Below, piece after piece: positions 11,801 to 21,899 of a stretch of DNA of 64,000 bases (position 1 is its first letter; every line of letters starts with the position of its first letter). The DNA is from Tetramitus jugosus (Eukaryota > Heterolobosea > Eutetramitea > Acrasida > Vahlkampfiidae): positions 186,001 to 250,000 of the forward strand of contig OW569384.1 of assembly GCA_937625935.1 (NCBI GenBank), in the 5' to 3' direction. The position numbers were made by a program, and so were the translations under genes. The notes under the pieces were generated by a model. It was not told the DNA's origin and made no database searches. It worked only from the letters and a program-made list of their open reading frames with translations.

Positions 11801-14281
11801 TTGGAACAAGTCGTCATTGAGTATGACTCTCCTCCAAGTAAGATCGTGTTGAGAACTGAGGCCAACAAGCAATTGGTGTTGAATATTAATGCTATTATTG
11901 CTAGATTGAACAATGATAACGCCTTGACCCAATCTATGAGTGACAACAGCGCCCAGGATCATAATCAAATGAGACAAGAAGATATCCCTGGATCTATTCT
12001 TAATATGTGTTTCTTGAATCTTGAATCACGATTCTCAAAGACTAGAAGTGAAGCATACAACTTGCTCGCCGCTCTCTCGGAACAATTCGAACTGCCTATT
12101 ACAATGTTTGAAGCAGATAACATGTGTGTTCCTCACAATACAAGTGACCTTGTGGTTGCCTTGTCCGAGCAGGTTGCACGTGCAAAGCCAATTTTCACTG
12201 CTACATTCCTTAGCGAGAGTTTGAGAGGTTTCAACAAGGTTTCATTGCCTTACAAGTTCTTGTGTCTAAAGTACATGAAGCCATGGATCTCAAACCTGAC
12301 TCCTGCATACGAGTTGGCAAAGAAGAATGGCGACACCACCATGGTCGAAAGAATTATTGGATGGTTCCCAGAGTTGACTAACTCTACTGTGATGTTCCAT
12401 GACGTCTGTCCAGCTATTCTCAGTGATATTTGGGGAGAGATCAGCAAGGATGCCACATTGGTTCGCATTGCCGTCGACTGTATCTTGGAGGCTTCAATCA
12501 AGGCCGGTGTTGGTACAACTGACAGTGAAACACTGAACGATTTGATCGTTACATTGGCCAGTTGCAATTGTGCAGATCTCGTGGTTGATAACATTATCGA
12601 CTATACTCTGAACACTATCAACACGGAAATTGTTGATGCTGATGAACCTTTGGAGAAGAATGGACCATGGATGAAGATTATTCATTGCTGCAGATTCATG
12701 CTCATGTTGTCTTTCCAGAACAGAATCAACGTCATTGACAACGCACCAGCTATTTTCTACATCATTTCCCTGACCATTGGTCGTGGATCCAACTTTGTTA
12801 GATCTACCATGCACGCATTGACCCTCAATGTTGTTCACTCTCTTGCTACTGCCTTGAAATTCAACAGAGAACAAAAGAAGTTGATGGCATCTCATTTGGA
12901 CACCTTGACCAGTCCGCAGTTCAAGTCCATGTTCTTGGGCAGCTCTCAAGAATCTGATCCATTCTCTACCAAGACCTACTCAAGCCAAGGCAAGACTGAA
13001 CCAACAATGAAGATTGGAAATGTAGAAGTCCTCACTCACTACTTCATTGAAGTTATGAAGACTTGCTCATCTGTTAACTCCGATGTCGCAAGATGGCCAA
13101 TCGAGTTGTCCGCCCTCTACAAGTCACAGAGTGTGCTATTCAGTCCAATTATGCTGCCAAGACTTTTGATTGCTTATGGTGTGCTTATCAAGCCAGGTCA
13201 AGAAGCTCAAGATACATTGAACTTTGTGATGGAATGTTTGCTTGACAGCTTTGGCAAGTACTCACCGCACAGAAATGATTTGGCAATTGCTTCTCTGTTG
13301 TGCCTGCGCCAATACTGCTTCAAGTTGTCACCTGATGATCCAGTGTTGAAGAAGGTACTGGTCATCCCAATTATTCTCTTGGCTGCAGCCGATCCAGTCT
13401 TGTTCCCAGATGTGATTCGCGTGTTGGATAACGCCATTACTGCCATCAGTGAATCAAAGACATTCAAAGAATGTACTAGTATGGGACAATACTTCAATCT
13501 GCACTGCAGAGATGAGAAGACTGACCTAATCATCACCAGATTCGAAAAGATTTCTGGTATTAGCTTCAAGGCTAATTTCTCATTCGCTCTCTTGACACTG
13601 TTGATCAAGGGCTTGACCATTGAATCAACCAAGAGATGCACAACTGAGATTTGCTCGACTCTCGTTGCCATCAGTACCAAGTTGTCCAACAACGTGTCTG
13701 AGATTCTTGGTTTCTTGTGTGCCTTGATCCCTGAACGCTATGAGGACATCTCCAAGTTGATGGGTGTTGAGAATTACAATATGTTGACTGAGGACAACTT
13801 TGCTCACCCATACAGTGCTCTATTGTTTGTCCGATGTCTGTTGACTGTTGCTCAGAACATGCAAGATGAGACCAGTTCTCCTCTCGCCGATCGCCCTGAA
13901 GCATCCATCTACAAGACACTGAGAGAGGCATTCAAGAGAGTTCCAGAAGTGTTTGAGCCATTCTACCCAGACTTCATGCCTCGTGTCGTCCAGGTGTACA
14001 CTCAAACATCTAGTTCTCAAATTGCCGAAGTATCACTCGCTCTTATCAACACCATGATGACTGAGACTGGTGAAGCGTTCTCCGTCAAGGACAACCTCGA
14101 CAGATTGAAGGACATTTCCTTCACTGGTATCAACAGAGCTGGTTCCTTCAGAATGATCAGTGACCAGACAAGAACCGAGTGCTTCACCATGTTGATCGAC
14201 TTTGTCAAGAGCTCTTTCGATGTCTCTGAAAAGAAACAACCACCAAAGAAGGCCCAAGAAGTCGCTTCTCCTTCCAAATAA
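5880..14281 (+). CDS. Neurofibromin-like RasGAP (RasGAP plus Sec14-PH module)
   Basis: A giant protein of about 2739 residues in two exons: 5880-5948 (MSSPQDKVIDD...TTSL) and 6131-14281. The intron is 182 nt with donor GTAAGT and acceptor TTATTAG, and the frames join exactly. Size and order match neurofibromin (NF1): a long helical N-terminal half, a central RasGAP domain (about residues 1250-1580), then a Sec14/CRAL-TRIO plus PH-like module (about 1700-1990) and a long HEAT-like C-terminus. In the GAP domain, TLFRANSSASK holds the likely arginine finger R1381, and GLLFLRFLNPAIVAPKAYG near 1516 is the FLR...NPA signature. The Sec14 part contains YFICRKFEGID and ILVDCTEF. It would speed GTP hydrolysis on Ras. 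A Ser/Asn-rich tract (about 85-155) is coded by AGC/AAC runs. No other intron is needed. Confidence 0.92.
6420..6531 (+). repeat. AGC/AAC triplet-rich tract in RasGAP gene
   Basis: Imperfect runs of AAC, AGC and CAG triplets coding for Asn and Ser within the N-terminal linker of the RasGAP protein. Likely to vary in length between strains. Confidence 0.6.
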
Positions 14282-14385
14282 ATTACAAATACAAATCAAG
14301 AACAATTCATAATCTCAACCCCCTTTTGCCAGCTAAAACCAAAACAGAGAAAAACAACTAGATCAAAACACACATCGCACAAGAA

Positions 14386-15279
14386 ATGACTCAATCAACA
14401 CCGACAACAACACCAGTACCCGCAGTCAACAAACAACAACAACAACAAAAAAAAGACGAAGAAATCACAATGATACAAAGTGCCATTGACTATTCCCTCT
14501 CCATGGCTTCATCATGTCACATGATGAAATGTATGTTGTCCGATCTGGTCACCATGTGTAACAACAACAACAACCACAATAAGCATCATGATGATGACGA
14601 ACATCTGCAACATCACATCTCACTACGTAAAAGAACACGTCAAACAGATGATCATCATCACAATAATGAAGATGATGATGGACATGATGATGCTCACCAA
14701 GTCAAAAGATCAAAAACTGTTTTTTCTTCTCCCAAGCGCAACATTGATTTAAATGCGACTGATAATGACGAAGAAGAGGAAGAAACAGAAACGGAAACAG
14801 AAGAAGAATACAATCAACAACTAGAAACCAGTACAACAACAGATGAAGATGAAGAAGATGAAAGATTTGAAGATGGAGAAGGTGTTGAAAAAAGCAAACT
14901 TGATGAGAACTATCCGCCAATCTTGGCGACAAGTGCTTTATCAAAATCTGTGCTTGGATCGATTCAATCCGCCAAAATTGATCCACGCGCGGTCATTGTC
15001 TGGGAAAGCGCGCCATTTCTTATCCGACAAGACATTTTACAGGTGACCAAACATCCTGATGCTGTTGGAGGCAAATTTTTGAAATTGTTCAAGCAGGAAA
15101 ATGAGGGAAAAGAGCCGTTTATACTTGTGACCAAGGAACACTTGCCAGAGCTAAAGAAACAGCAACCAAAGCTCAATGGACATCACTTTAGCTTCAAGGG
15201 AGGCAATACCGTTCATGCACTCAAGTTGTTTACACTGGATTATGTACTGTGGTTACAAAACTACTTGAAGAGTCATTGA
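14386..15279 (+). CDS. Unknown protein with acidic/His-rich linker and conserved-looking C-terminus
   Basis: 297 residues from ATG 14386. Not recognised. Residues 1-60 hold a Gln run and a short helix. Residues 65-170 are low complexity, rich in His, Asp and Glu, with two basic patches (LRKRTRQ and VKRSKTVFSSPKR) that could be nuclear localisation signals. The last ~120 residues are ordered and read like a compact domain: ILATSALSKSVLGSIQSAKI, a VIVWESAPFLI strand, GGKFLKLFKQ, PFILVTKEHLPELKK, and TVHALKLFTLDYVLWLQNYL at the end. No catalytic motif is evident. The gene lies 104 bases downstream of the RasGAP gene on the same strand. Confidence 0.65.
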   Translation: MTQSTPTTTPVPAVNKQQQQQKKDEEITMIQSAIDYSLSMASSCHMMKCMLSDLVTMCNNNNNHNKHHDDDEHLQHHISLRKRTRQTDDHHHNNEDDDGHDDAHQVKRSKTVFSSPKRNIDLNATDNDEEEEETETETEEEYNQQLETSTTTDEDEEDERFEDGEGVEKSKLDENYPPILATSALSKSVLGSIQSAKIDPRAVIVWESAPFLIRQDILQVTKHPDAVGGKFLKLFKQENEGKEPFILVTKEHLPELKKQQPKLNGHHFSFKGGNTVHALKLFTLDYVLWLQNYLKSH

Positions 15280-15539
15280 TGTAGTAGTGTAGTAGTTTCA
15301 CGCATAGAAGTTCTCATAGTCTTTAGGATAAAAGGCTGTTCAGAATACCATCATCTCCACACATGGTATTGGTGTTGTATTCGCGCGTAAATTCACCAAA
15401 CTCGTGTTCAATTAGCCGCCTGTCATGAAAAGTGATCAGCAAAAAAAGAACTTGCGGGGATCTTGGACAAGCTCAAACAACAAAAAATCAAAACACAAAA
15501 CAAAGATCAAAGAAAGGCAGACAATAGTGATAGTGTAAT

Positions 15540-16040
15540 ATGATCCTATCAAAGGCCGCATTCGGAGCAGGATGCTTCTGGGGAACTGAAAAATTCTTTC
15601 GTAGACAATTTGGTGCTGCACTCAAGACCACTTCTGTAGGGTACATGGGCGGAAATGAGTCAGCTGATGGAACTCCACCATCGTATGCACGGGTCTGTTC
15701 GGGCAGGACTGGTCATGCCGAAGTCCTTTTTATGGAATATGATCCCAACGAGGTCAAATATGAAGACTTGGTTCGATTCTTTTATCGTATGCATGATCCA
15801 ACGACATTGAATCGACAGGGTAACGATAAAGGTACACAGTATCGATCTGTCATCTTTTATTTCACACCAGAGCAGAAGCAGTTGGCAGAACAGGTGACAC
15901 AACAAGTTCAAGGTCAATTCAAGAGCCCTATTGTCACTAGTTTTGAGCCGGCAGGTACCTATTTCAAGGCAGAAGACGATCATCAGCTCTATCTGGACAA
16001 GAACCCAAATGGCTACTGCAATCATCGATTAAGATGGTAG
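15540..16040 (+). CDS. msrA: Peptide-methionine (S)-S-oxide reductase MsrA
   Basis: 166 residues, the usual size of the MsrA core. It reduces methionine-S-sulfoxide in proteins or free, using thioredoxin, and so repairs oxidative damage. The signature GAGCFWGTE carries the catalytic cysteine C12. It is followed by VGYMGG, the YARVCSGRTGHAE stretch that forms the substrate pocket, FFYRMHDPTTLNRQGNDKGTQYRS, and a C-terminal NPNGYCNHR with C160 as the likely resolving cysteine. No targeting peptide is visible (the catalytic motif starts at residue 9), so a cytosolic place is likely. Single exon, ATG at 15540 after an A-rich leader. Confidence 0.93.
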   Translation: MILSKAAFGAGCFWGTEKFFRRQFGAALKTTSVGYMGGNESADGTPPSYARVCSGRTGHAEVLFMEYDPNEVKYEDLVRFFYRMHDPTTLNRQGNDKGTQYRSVIFYFTPEQKQLAEQVTQQVQGQFKSPIVTSFEPAGTYFKAEDDHQLYLDKNPNGYCNHRLRW

Positions 16041-16268
16041 AATAAATTTGAACAAGCAGTGATTGTATTTTAGAATAATTTACAGTTGGTTTGATGAAGA
16101 CAAAATGTGTAGCGACTAACCAGTGGTTGCACTTCGTGCATTGTGGCCTATTATACAATGTATGTACAGTACATGATGAGCAACGAGTTTCAAATCAGGG
16201 AATAACATTCGAATCCCACAACTTCTTTGCTCGTGACACTTCAATCTGTGTGAACAGTCAAAGTGATC

Positions 16269-16889
16269 CTACTTGTGGGAAAAGAGAGCAAACAAACAGC
16301 CACTCGATATCTTCCTTTGTGTTCGATAGATCTCATTGGGATGTATCTTTGCATATTCAAAAGAGGACTGAACAGCATTCCTTATTATGCTTTCGACCAG
16401 ATGTGTGTACTGAGTTCTCAAAGTGTTATTGATCTTCTGTTCACAAAACTCCAGATAAAACATCTTTTCCTCTGACACTGGTCTCCTTGACATCTCCTCC
16501 TGGAACACCTTCTCAACAATGATGGCAATTTCACTCCGACCACGAACCACACATCTCGAGGGCCTACATAGAATGTTGGCAGGTACGACCGAAGTGCTTG
16601 AGTTTACTCTACGTCTGTGCAATTTCTCATTAGTCTTTAGAGCTAAAATTCTATAGTCAATCAAGGGTTCTGATGGCATCCGAAGAGATTGAACAGTGCT
16701 TGGCCGATCAAGAATCTTGAAGCAATACTCGTCTGGTGTTGTCGGTTGTTCCGTGCCTTGTGGCTCCTTGGTTGATACAGCCCAATAGTTTTCCCAATGA
16801 TCGTCCTTCATTTTTAGGAAAGGAGTAAAGGCTGGTGCTTCAGACATCACTTGCCTGGATCTCTTGGTTGATGTAGCTACAATTCTCAT
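16269..16889 (-). CDS. Unknown 206-residue protein (possible dynein light chain Tctex-type fold)
   Basis: ATG ending at 16889, 206 residues. The first ~100 residues are basic and disordered (VATSTKRSRQ, KLHRRRVNSSTS). The last ~95 hold a helix (EIAIIVEKVFQEEMSRRPVSEEKM), a second helix (FYLEFCEQKINNTLRT), a strand (YTHLVESIIRNAV) and an ending SSGCLFALFSHK. This order of two helices, a strand and a terminal LFA strand is reminiscent of Tctex1/DYNLT light chains, whose ending is typically LFAV.TV; the match is weak and the tail here stops early. Treated as unknown. AT-rich regions flank it. Confidence 0.45.
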   Translation of the reverse strand: MRIVATSTKRSRQVMSEAPAFTPFLKMKDDHWENYWAVSTKEPQGTEQPTTPDEYCFKILDRPSTVQSLRMPSEPLIDYRILALKTNEKLHRRRVNSSTSVVPANILCRPSRCVVRGRSEIAIIVEKVFQEEMSRRPVSEEKMFYLEFCEQKINNTLRTQYTHLVESIIRNAVQSSFEYAKIHPNEIYRTQRKISSGCLFALFSHK

Positions 16890-17423
16890 TGTTTCAGGTT
16901 CTTCGATTGAGCTCGGTCAGACAGGGAGACACTGCTATTGAAGTCGAATCGACAAATGTGTGATGAAGACACTCGTTTAATAGCTCGTTCTATGGAATCG
17001 AAGGGCAACTTCCCGTTTCAGATTCTTCTTTTCGAATTGGGATATTTCTCTTTGTGCAGAGTGGGAACCTGAGCAGAGTAAGTACTTTTACGTAAAGTGC
17101 ACCACTACTATCTAATGTCTGTCTATCTAATGTGTTATTGTTGTTATTGCGTTCCTCTTTCTGTGCACTTGGTTGTACAGCGTTCAATTTCTTCTTCAGA
17201 GATTGTACAGTCGGGGAATTCGCTGGCAAAGTTTACGGTCGCTCTTTCGTCAGGCCAAGGCCCCATCTTTGGTGGACACTTCAATCCAATTTGGACAGCG
17301 AACTCTGTTTGGGAATTGACTCTCAAGCAACTCTATCTGTGGCTTGTACTCTTGTTCCTTCATTATTGATTGAAACTCATCATTCAACTCAAAAAACAAA
17401 CAAACAAAAACCCACTTGTTGTT
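16890..17423. other. Intergenic region with a coding-like, frame-broken stretch
   Basis: No intact gene. On the minus strand a coding-like 37-codon frame begins at the ATG ending near 17360 and stops early. The sequence then reads on in another frame (down to about 17144) with acidic, Cys-containing text. See findings. The rest seems to be spacer and the leader of the 206-residue gene. Confidence 0.4.
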
Positions 17424-18419
17424 TTAAAAGTAAATGGTTTGAGCTTTTCGATAGGTATCTCTACACTTTGGACATCGACCACCCGTTGTGTTTCGAATAC
17501 AGTGAGAACAAAACACGTGACCACAAGGATCCAATCTCGTATCTCTCTCGTGCTCAAAGCATATATCACACATGCTAATGTTTTGCACTTTTTGAGACAT
17601 GACACTCATCACACGTTGCTGTAGCTCTGACATTCTCGTGTGCATCTGCTCCAACCGCTCAAAGCTAATTTGATCCATGGAGCTGCTTGTGAGCATGGAA
17701 GCCAATTGATCCATAGCATTGGACTGCACTTCACTGCTGCTTGTGCTTGCCTGCAGTTCTCTCACTTTTTTCTCCAATTGTTCATTGGCACTGCGCAATT
17801 CATTGACCTTGTTCTCTAGTTGTTCTCTGTTGCGCTTCTCTTGAGTGTACGCCGTTTCCAGTGATTGAACACTGACTTCCAACAATTGAACTCGTTCGTT
17901 CCTGGACATGAGTTGACCATTGAGCATGTGTATCGTGTTCTTTTGTTGTGTCAATTGATTCATGTATTGTTGTTGCTGCAGTGACAAAGGTCCACTTGTC
18001 GCTGCTGCTGTTGTCGTTGTCATCATTGTTGTTGTTGTGGATGCAGGAATTGTAAATTGTAAACTATTGTTGTTGCTATTGTTTTGTGTTGTAGTGTTGT
18101 GAATCATCATACCAGGCAATGATGAAGAAGCTGAAGTGACTAATGGTGGTGGTGTTGTTGCACTACTGGCACGAGTAGCAACAACAGATTCAGATCTACT
18201 AGGCAGTGGTGGAGCAACACTATTGTTGTTCGTATTCACTTGAGTCATGCTAGTCGTCGGATTATTGTGAAAACCATCGAACCGAAAAGAGAAATCACTA
18301 TTGTTGTTGTTGATATTGTTGATGTTTGTTGTGGAGGAGGGTTTCGCAGGTCTTCTTGGTTTATAACGTCTCGTTGTTGCGATAGCTGAGTGGTTGTGAC
18401 TCGAATCGTCGTCACTCAT
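17424..18419 (-). CDS. RING-finger protein with central coiled coil
   Basis: 331 residues when begun at the ATG ending at 18419 (CAAACATGAGT context; the frame extends 17 codons further only through a TTG). The N-terminal half is disordered, Ser/Thr/Asn-rich, with a basic RRYKPRRPAK patch. A Gln/Glu-rich coiled coil follows (about residues 165-230, TQEKRNREQLENKVNELRS). At the C-terminus a C3HC4 RING finger has CDICFEHERDTRLDPCGHVFC, then HCIRN and CPKC, placed within the last 50 residues. The Cys/His spacing is that of E3 ligases that bind ubiquitin-conjugating enzymes. The C-terminal RING after a coiled coil recalls the MULAN/IAP/CBL-like one-RING layout, but the substrate is unknown. Divergent from the OSCA gene, 221 bases apart. 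Confidence 0.8.
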   Translation of the reverse strand: MSDDDSSHNHSAIATTRRYKPRRPAKPSSTTNINNINNNNSDFSFRFDGFHNNPTTSMTQVNTNNNSVAPPLPSRSESVVATRASSATTPPPLVTSASSSLPGMMIHNTTTQNNSNNNSLQFTIPASTTTTMMTTTTAAATSGPLSLQQQQYMNQLTQQKNTIHMLNGQLMSRNERVQLLEVSVQSLETAYTQEKRNREQLENKVNELRSANEQLEKKVRELQASTSSSEVQSNAMDQLASMLTSSSMDQISFERLEQMHTRMSELQQRVMSVMSQKVQNISMCDICFEHERDTRLDPCGHVFCSHCIRNTTGGRCPKCRDTYRKAQTIYF

Positions 18420-18640
18420 GTTTGCTGTAGTTGGAATGGGAGTGGTGGCCAGATCACAACAGAATAGCAATCAAATACTGTTTTTTTGAATAAGAGTCTT
18501 TTTGGAGGTTTGGTTCAACAACGAACAACTAAAGACAAGAATTCAAGTCGACCAGTGAATCCCCGAAAAAAGGATTTTTGGCGGCAAGCCAGAACCCATA
18601 AAACTCCTTTGAACATCTTACTCCGAAAAAAGCAGAAAAC

Positions 18641-21580
18641 ATGTCCTCCCTGTTGTTGAGCAATAGCAATGCGACTGCTCTGTTGGCGGACATTCAATCA
18701 ATCAAGAATGGCACAACCAAAGATATTCGAAATTATGTCACTCAAGGAGGCATATTCTTTGTCTTGACTGTTGACTCGATTGTTTTTCTGATTGGAATCG
18801 TGTTGTTCCTTGTTTGTTGGAAGAGAACAGCTCTCTATCAAAAGACAGAGTCTGACAGGTTGATCAGTGATGTTGAAAATGCAATTGATAGTGATCATGA
18901 AGACGACGATGAAAATGAAGATGAAGGAGCAGAGGAGCTCATTGTAAACAATGAACGAATCAAATTGCCTGAAGAAGAAGACTCACAGCAGTATCATCAT
19001 GATGATGGCTATACTGTGAAGAGTGAGACGGATGATGATGATGATTCTTTGAATCATTATTCAGTGAATAATAGCAAAATTATTTTATTGAATGACGAGG
19101 ATGAAGGTGATGGCAATAGTGAGCATGCGACTCAAAAGAGGATTGCAAAACGAAGAGGAGCCAATCGTTCATCGTCCAATGGTGGATTCATGAGTCGTGC
19201 GATTGCCATTCGGGAACGATTTGTGCAGTGGATGTTCAAAGTGAGAGAATATGAGATTTTTGCGAACAAGTATGGACACGAAGTTGCTATCTACCTCTAT
19301 TTTTCAAAGCAAATGTTTTTGGCGCTGTTGTTGTGCACATTTTTGGGTCTATCAGTTCTATTGCCCATCCATTTGACAGGTACGGTGCCTGAAACGAAGT
19401 TGGAGGGACAAGAGTATGGAAATTGGAAGTTTAGCAAGAATGATTACTTTTTGTTGAGAACGACAGTGAGTATGGTCAATTCGGAACCAAACAAACTCTA
19501 TGCTCACTTGGTGCTGACTATAGTGTTTGTCTTTGTCATACTGGCCTTTTTGCGCCGCTTCACCTCTTCGTTCATAAGGAACTTTATCCATGCTCCATCA
19601 TCGTCGTCGTCATCCAAGTCGATGCTACTCAAAGGAGCTGCCAAGAAAGTTCTGATTAGTAATTATTCTGTGCAATTGTACAATCTACCGACTTCATTGG
19701 TCGATAACAAGATTGTGAAGCAAGCAGTAGAGGAAGTCTATCCTAATTCAGTTTACAGTGCCCGTATCGTGCTTGATATGACAAAACGTATTGAATTACA
19801 AGCCAAACTCGATAATGCAAATCAAATGATTGATCATTATACTGCAAAGAAGCGAAATAGAAACAACAGGGACGCTACAGTGTTGCTCTGTTTGGGAGCG
19901 CCTGCTACTGAGGGATGTTGTGGCACTGGTGTCAATGCTATCTCATACTGGGAGGCAAAGAGAGATCACTATCAGCAAAAGATTGCTCAGTGGGAGAATA
20001 GTTTTAAGGCCAAGCCCAGAAGTACAGGCCATGCCCATGTGATATTCAAGACGCGTGCTGCATCAGCTGTCTGCCAGAAGGAAGCCGACGAAGGAAATTC
20101 TCTGTTTAGAACCAAACATGTGGATTTTCGTGTGAGACGAGCACCTGAGCCTGATGATTTGAAATGGAAGAACTTTGGTGCTGGATTCAAGCAGAGATCA
20201 GTGAGAATGATTGGAGTGTATATCGTGTTGATATTCTTCCTCTTTTTCTTCACAAGTCCACTCAGTATTGTGTCCACAATTCAGAGTTTTGCATCACAAG
20301 TGCCCTATTTTGCCAAAACAACCCAGAAGATTCAACAACTCACTGGTTATGTTGGTGATCTACTGTTCCAGTATCTCCCAACACTGTTGCTGTTCATTTT
20401 CTCATTGGTGATCCCCATATTTATACCAATGCTAACGAAAGCAGAATTGTACAGGTTGCACTCTACAGAGTCTCGAGTGAAAATGCTGCGATTATTCATT
20501 TATTTGCTTCTATCGACACTCATTCTCCCAAGCTTGTTGCTCACTTCTCTCGATGGTGTACTCAACTATTTACAGAAGGACAATATTTCCAATGCCCTCC
20601 AGAATCTGTTTTTGCCTGGTAGTGGTGCCTTCTTCCTGAACTATGCAGTCCAATACTTTTTGTTGGGTGATTTTATTGATTTGCTCAGGTTGAGAGATTT
20701 TGCTCTATATTGGATAAGAAGATGGAACGCGGAGACGCAAAAGGAGAAGCAAGAGGCATTGCAAGTCGGTGACTTTGACCTTGCGGTCGAATATGCCTAT
20801 TTGATCTCGTTCTTTGGTATTATTCTATGCTACAGTGTCTTTTCTCCATTCATGTTGTTGGTTGGAGTGCTCTACTTCTTGTCCAAGTACACGATCGACA
20901 GACACAATATCACAAGGCTGTGCAACAAGAATGACAAGGCTCAGTACAAATTGACTCGAGACTTAATTGCTTACACACAAAAGACAAAGTTGATTGCCCA
21001 ACTAGTGATGATTAATGTGATTGTGTTTGAAGTGATGATGTTGCTGTTTTTCGCAAAAGGAGGCAAGGATCTATACTTCCACTTGATCACCATGATCATC
21101 TTTATGGCAGCTACGGTTGTATACTGTATCAATTGGACCATTGGATTCGACAGTGCTGTTCTAGAGCGTGAAATGGCAAGGAGAACCGCTGATTTGGTTC
21201 GAGATGATTCAGTCGATGAAGATTCCATTCTATTGTCTCAATACTGTGAAGCACAACCTGATGTGTACTTTAGTCCTTATAGTCTTGGCTTGTTTGAAGC
21301 ACTACAGACTCAATGCAGAGACGAGGTACTCAGAGCTGGTTCTTCTTTTGAATCGGATGATCTCATTATCAACGCTGTGATTGTCTCAAACGACGAAAAC
21401 AACGTTGCGGATTCAGTGTATCATCAGTCAGTTGTTCTTAAGGACAGCAATAACCAACAACAACAATTGGATAAGTTAGAAGAAACTGTGATGTCATCAG
21501 AGTTGTCTGCAGCAGAAGATGTCCACTCTTCTGTGGAGAGTGATCTTGACCAACAGCTCATGTACCATAATTCAGCATAA
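18641..21580 (+). CDS. OSCA/CSC1/TMEM63-family mechanosensitive-type cation channel (copy 1)
   Basis: 979 residues from ATG 18641. The family forms osmo- or stretch-gated, Ca2+-permeable channels in the plasma membrane or internal membranes. A first TM (about residues 40-65, FVLTVDSIVFLIGIVLFLVCW) is followed by an acidic cytosolic loop of ~120 residues with several Asp/Glu runs, two more TMs, a long cytosolic domain, and then PEPDDLKWKNFG, the signature that precedes the channel-forming TM block. At least seven further hydrophobic segments follow (VRMIGVYIVLIFFLFFFTSP, YLPTLLLFIFSLVIPIFIPM, LFIYLLLSTLILPSLLLTSL, etc.). The cytosolic domain between TM2 and TM3 holds the usual RRM-like parts (VQLYNLPTSLVDNK and HAVIFKTRAAS-like text). 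The C-terminal 100 residues are acidic and Gln-rich. Single exon. Confidence 0.88.
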   Translation: MSSLLLSNSNATALLADIQSIKNGTTKDIRNYVTQGGIFFVLTVDSIVFLIGIVLFLVCWKRTALYQKTESDRLISDVENAIDSDHEDDDENEDEGAEELIVNNERIKLPEEEDSQQYHHDDGYTVKSETDDDDDSLNHYSVNNSKIILLNDEDEGDGNSEHATQKRIAKRRGANRSSSNGGFMSRAIAIRERFVQWMFKVREYEIFANKYGHEVAIYLYFSKQMFLALLLCTFLGLSVLLPIHLTGTVPETKLEGQEYGNWKFSKNDYFLLRTTVSMVNSEPNKLYAHLVLTIVFVFVILAFLRRFTSSFIRNFIHAPSSSSSSKSMLLKGAAKKVLISNYSVQLYNLPTSLVDNKIVKQAVEEVYPNSVYSARIVLDMTKRIELQAKLDNANQMIDHYTAKKRNRNNRDATVLLCLGAPATEGCCGTGVNAISYWEAKRDHYQQKIAQWENSFKAKPRSTGHAHVIFKTRAASAVCQKEADEGNSLFRTKHVDFRVRRAPEPDDLKWKNFGAGFKQRSVRMIGVYIVLIFFLFFFTSPLSIVSTIQSFASQVPYFAKTTQKIQQLTGYVGDLLFQYLPTLLLFIFSLVIPIFIPMLTKAELYRLHSTESRVKMLRLFIYLLLSTLILPSLLLTSLDGVLNYLQKDNISNALQNLFLPGSGAFFLNYAVQYFLLGDFIDLLRLRDFALYWIRRWNAETQKEKQEALQVGDFDLAVEYAYLISFFGIILCYSVFSPFMLLVGVLYFLSKYTIDRHNITRLCNKNDKAQYKLTRDLIAYTQKTKLIAQLVMINVIVFEVMMLLFFAKGGKDLYFHLITMIIFMAATVVYCINWTIGFDSAVLEREMARRTADLVRDDSVDEDSILLSQYCEAQPDVYFSPYSLGLFEALQTQCRDEVLRAGSSFESDDLIINAVIVSNDENNVADSVYHQSVVLKDSNNQQQQLDKLEETVMSSELSAAEDVHSSVESDLDQQLMYHNSA

Positions 21581-21662
21581 ATTTTTTTGATCCACTTTAT
21601 CGAAATGATAGGTTTTTTATCAGGTTATGGGAATGATAATTGAAAAAGAGAAAAGGAGCTGT

Positions 21663-21899
21663 TCAAGTTTCTTCGCCGCAACTACTTGACTCATTGCTCG
21701 TTGGAGTAACAATCGATCTCTTGCTGCTCTTTCTCTTTTGGAGGTTGTTTGGCGAGTTGGTTTTGGGTTCTTTCGCTGGAAGCTTCAGCTGTGGTATTGC
21801 AGGATTTAGATTGATGACACCTTGTAACCAAAGACCGTAATAGCACAACAACCCACAAGCCAAAACCAACAACAAAACAGCCATCAGGAATTCCATCAT
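21663..21899 (-). CDS. Small single-TM protein (unknown)
   Basis: 78 residues from the first of two adjacent ATGs, ending at 21899. It opens with MMEFLMAVLLLVLACGLLCYY, a strong membrane segment or signal anchor. A short Pro/Asn stretch follows, then a basic C-terminal tail (KRKSSKRS) and a Ser-rich end. The hydrophobic-then-basic layout suggests an N-out/C-in membrane anchor, or a tail on the cytosolic side. It is convergent with the OSCA gene. Not recognised, and short enough that chance cannot be ruled out, but the TM plus polar tail is gene-like. Confidence 0.4.
   Translation of the reverse strand: MMEFLMAVLLLVLACGLLCYYGLWLQGVINLNPAIPQLKLPAKEPKTNSPNNLQKRKSSKRSIVTPTSNESSSCGEET

Noticed and set aside
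16091-16475. Plus-strand frames around 16.1-16.5 kb
   Set aside because: Overlap the minus-strand 206-residue gene and lack any gene-like features.
18420-18470. N-terminal extension of the RING protein
   Set aside because: Needs a TTG start; the ATG ending at 18419 has a good context.
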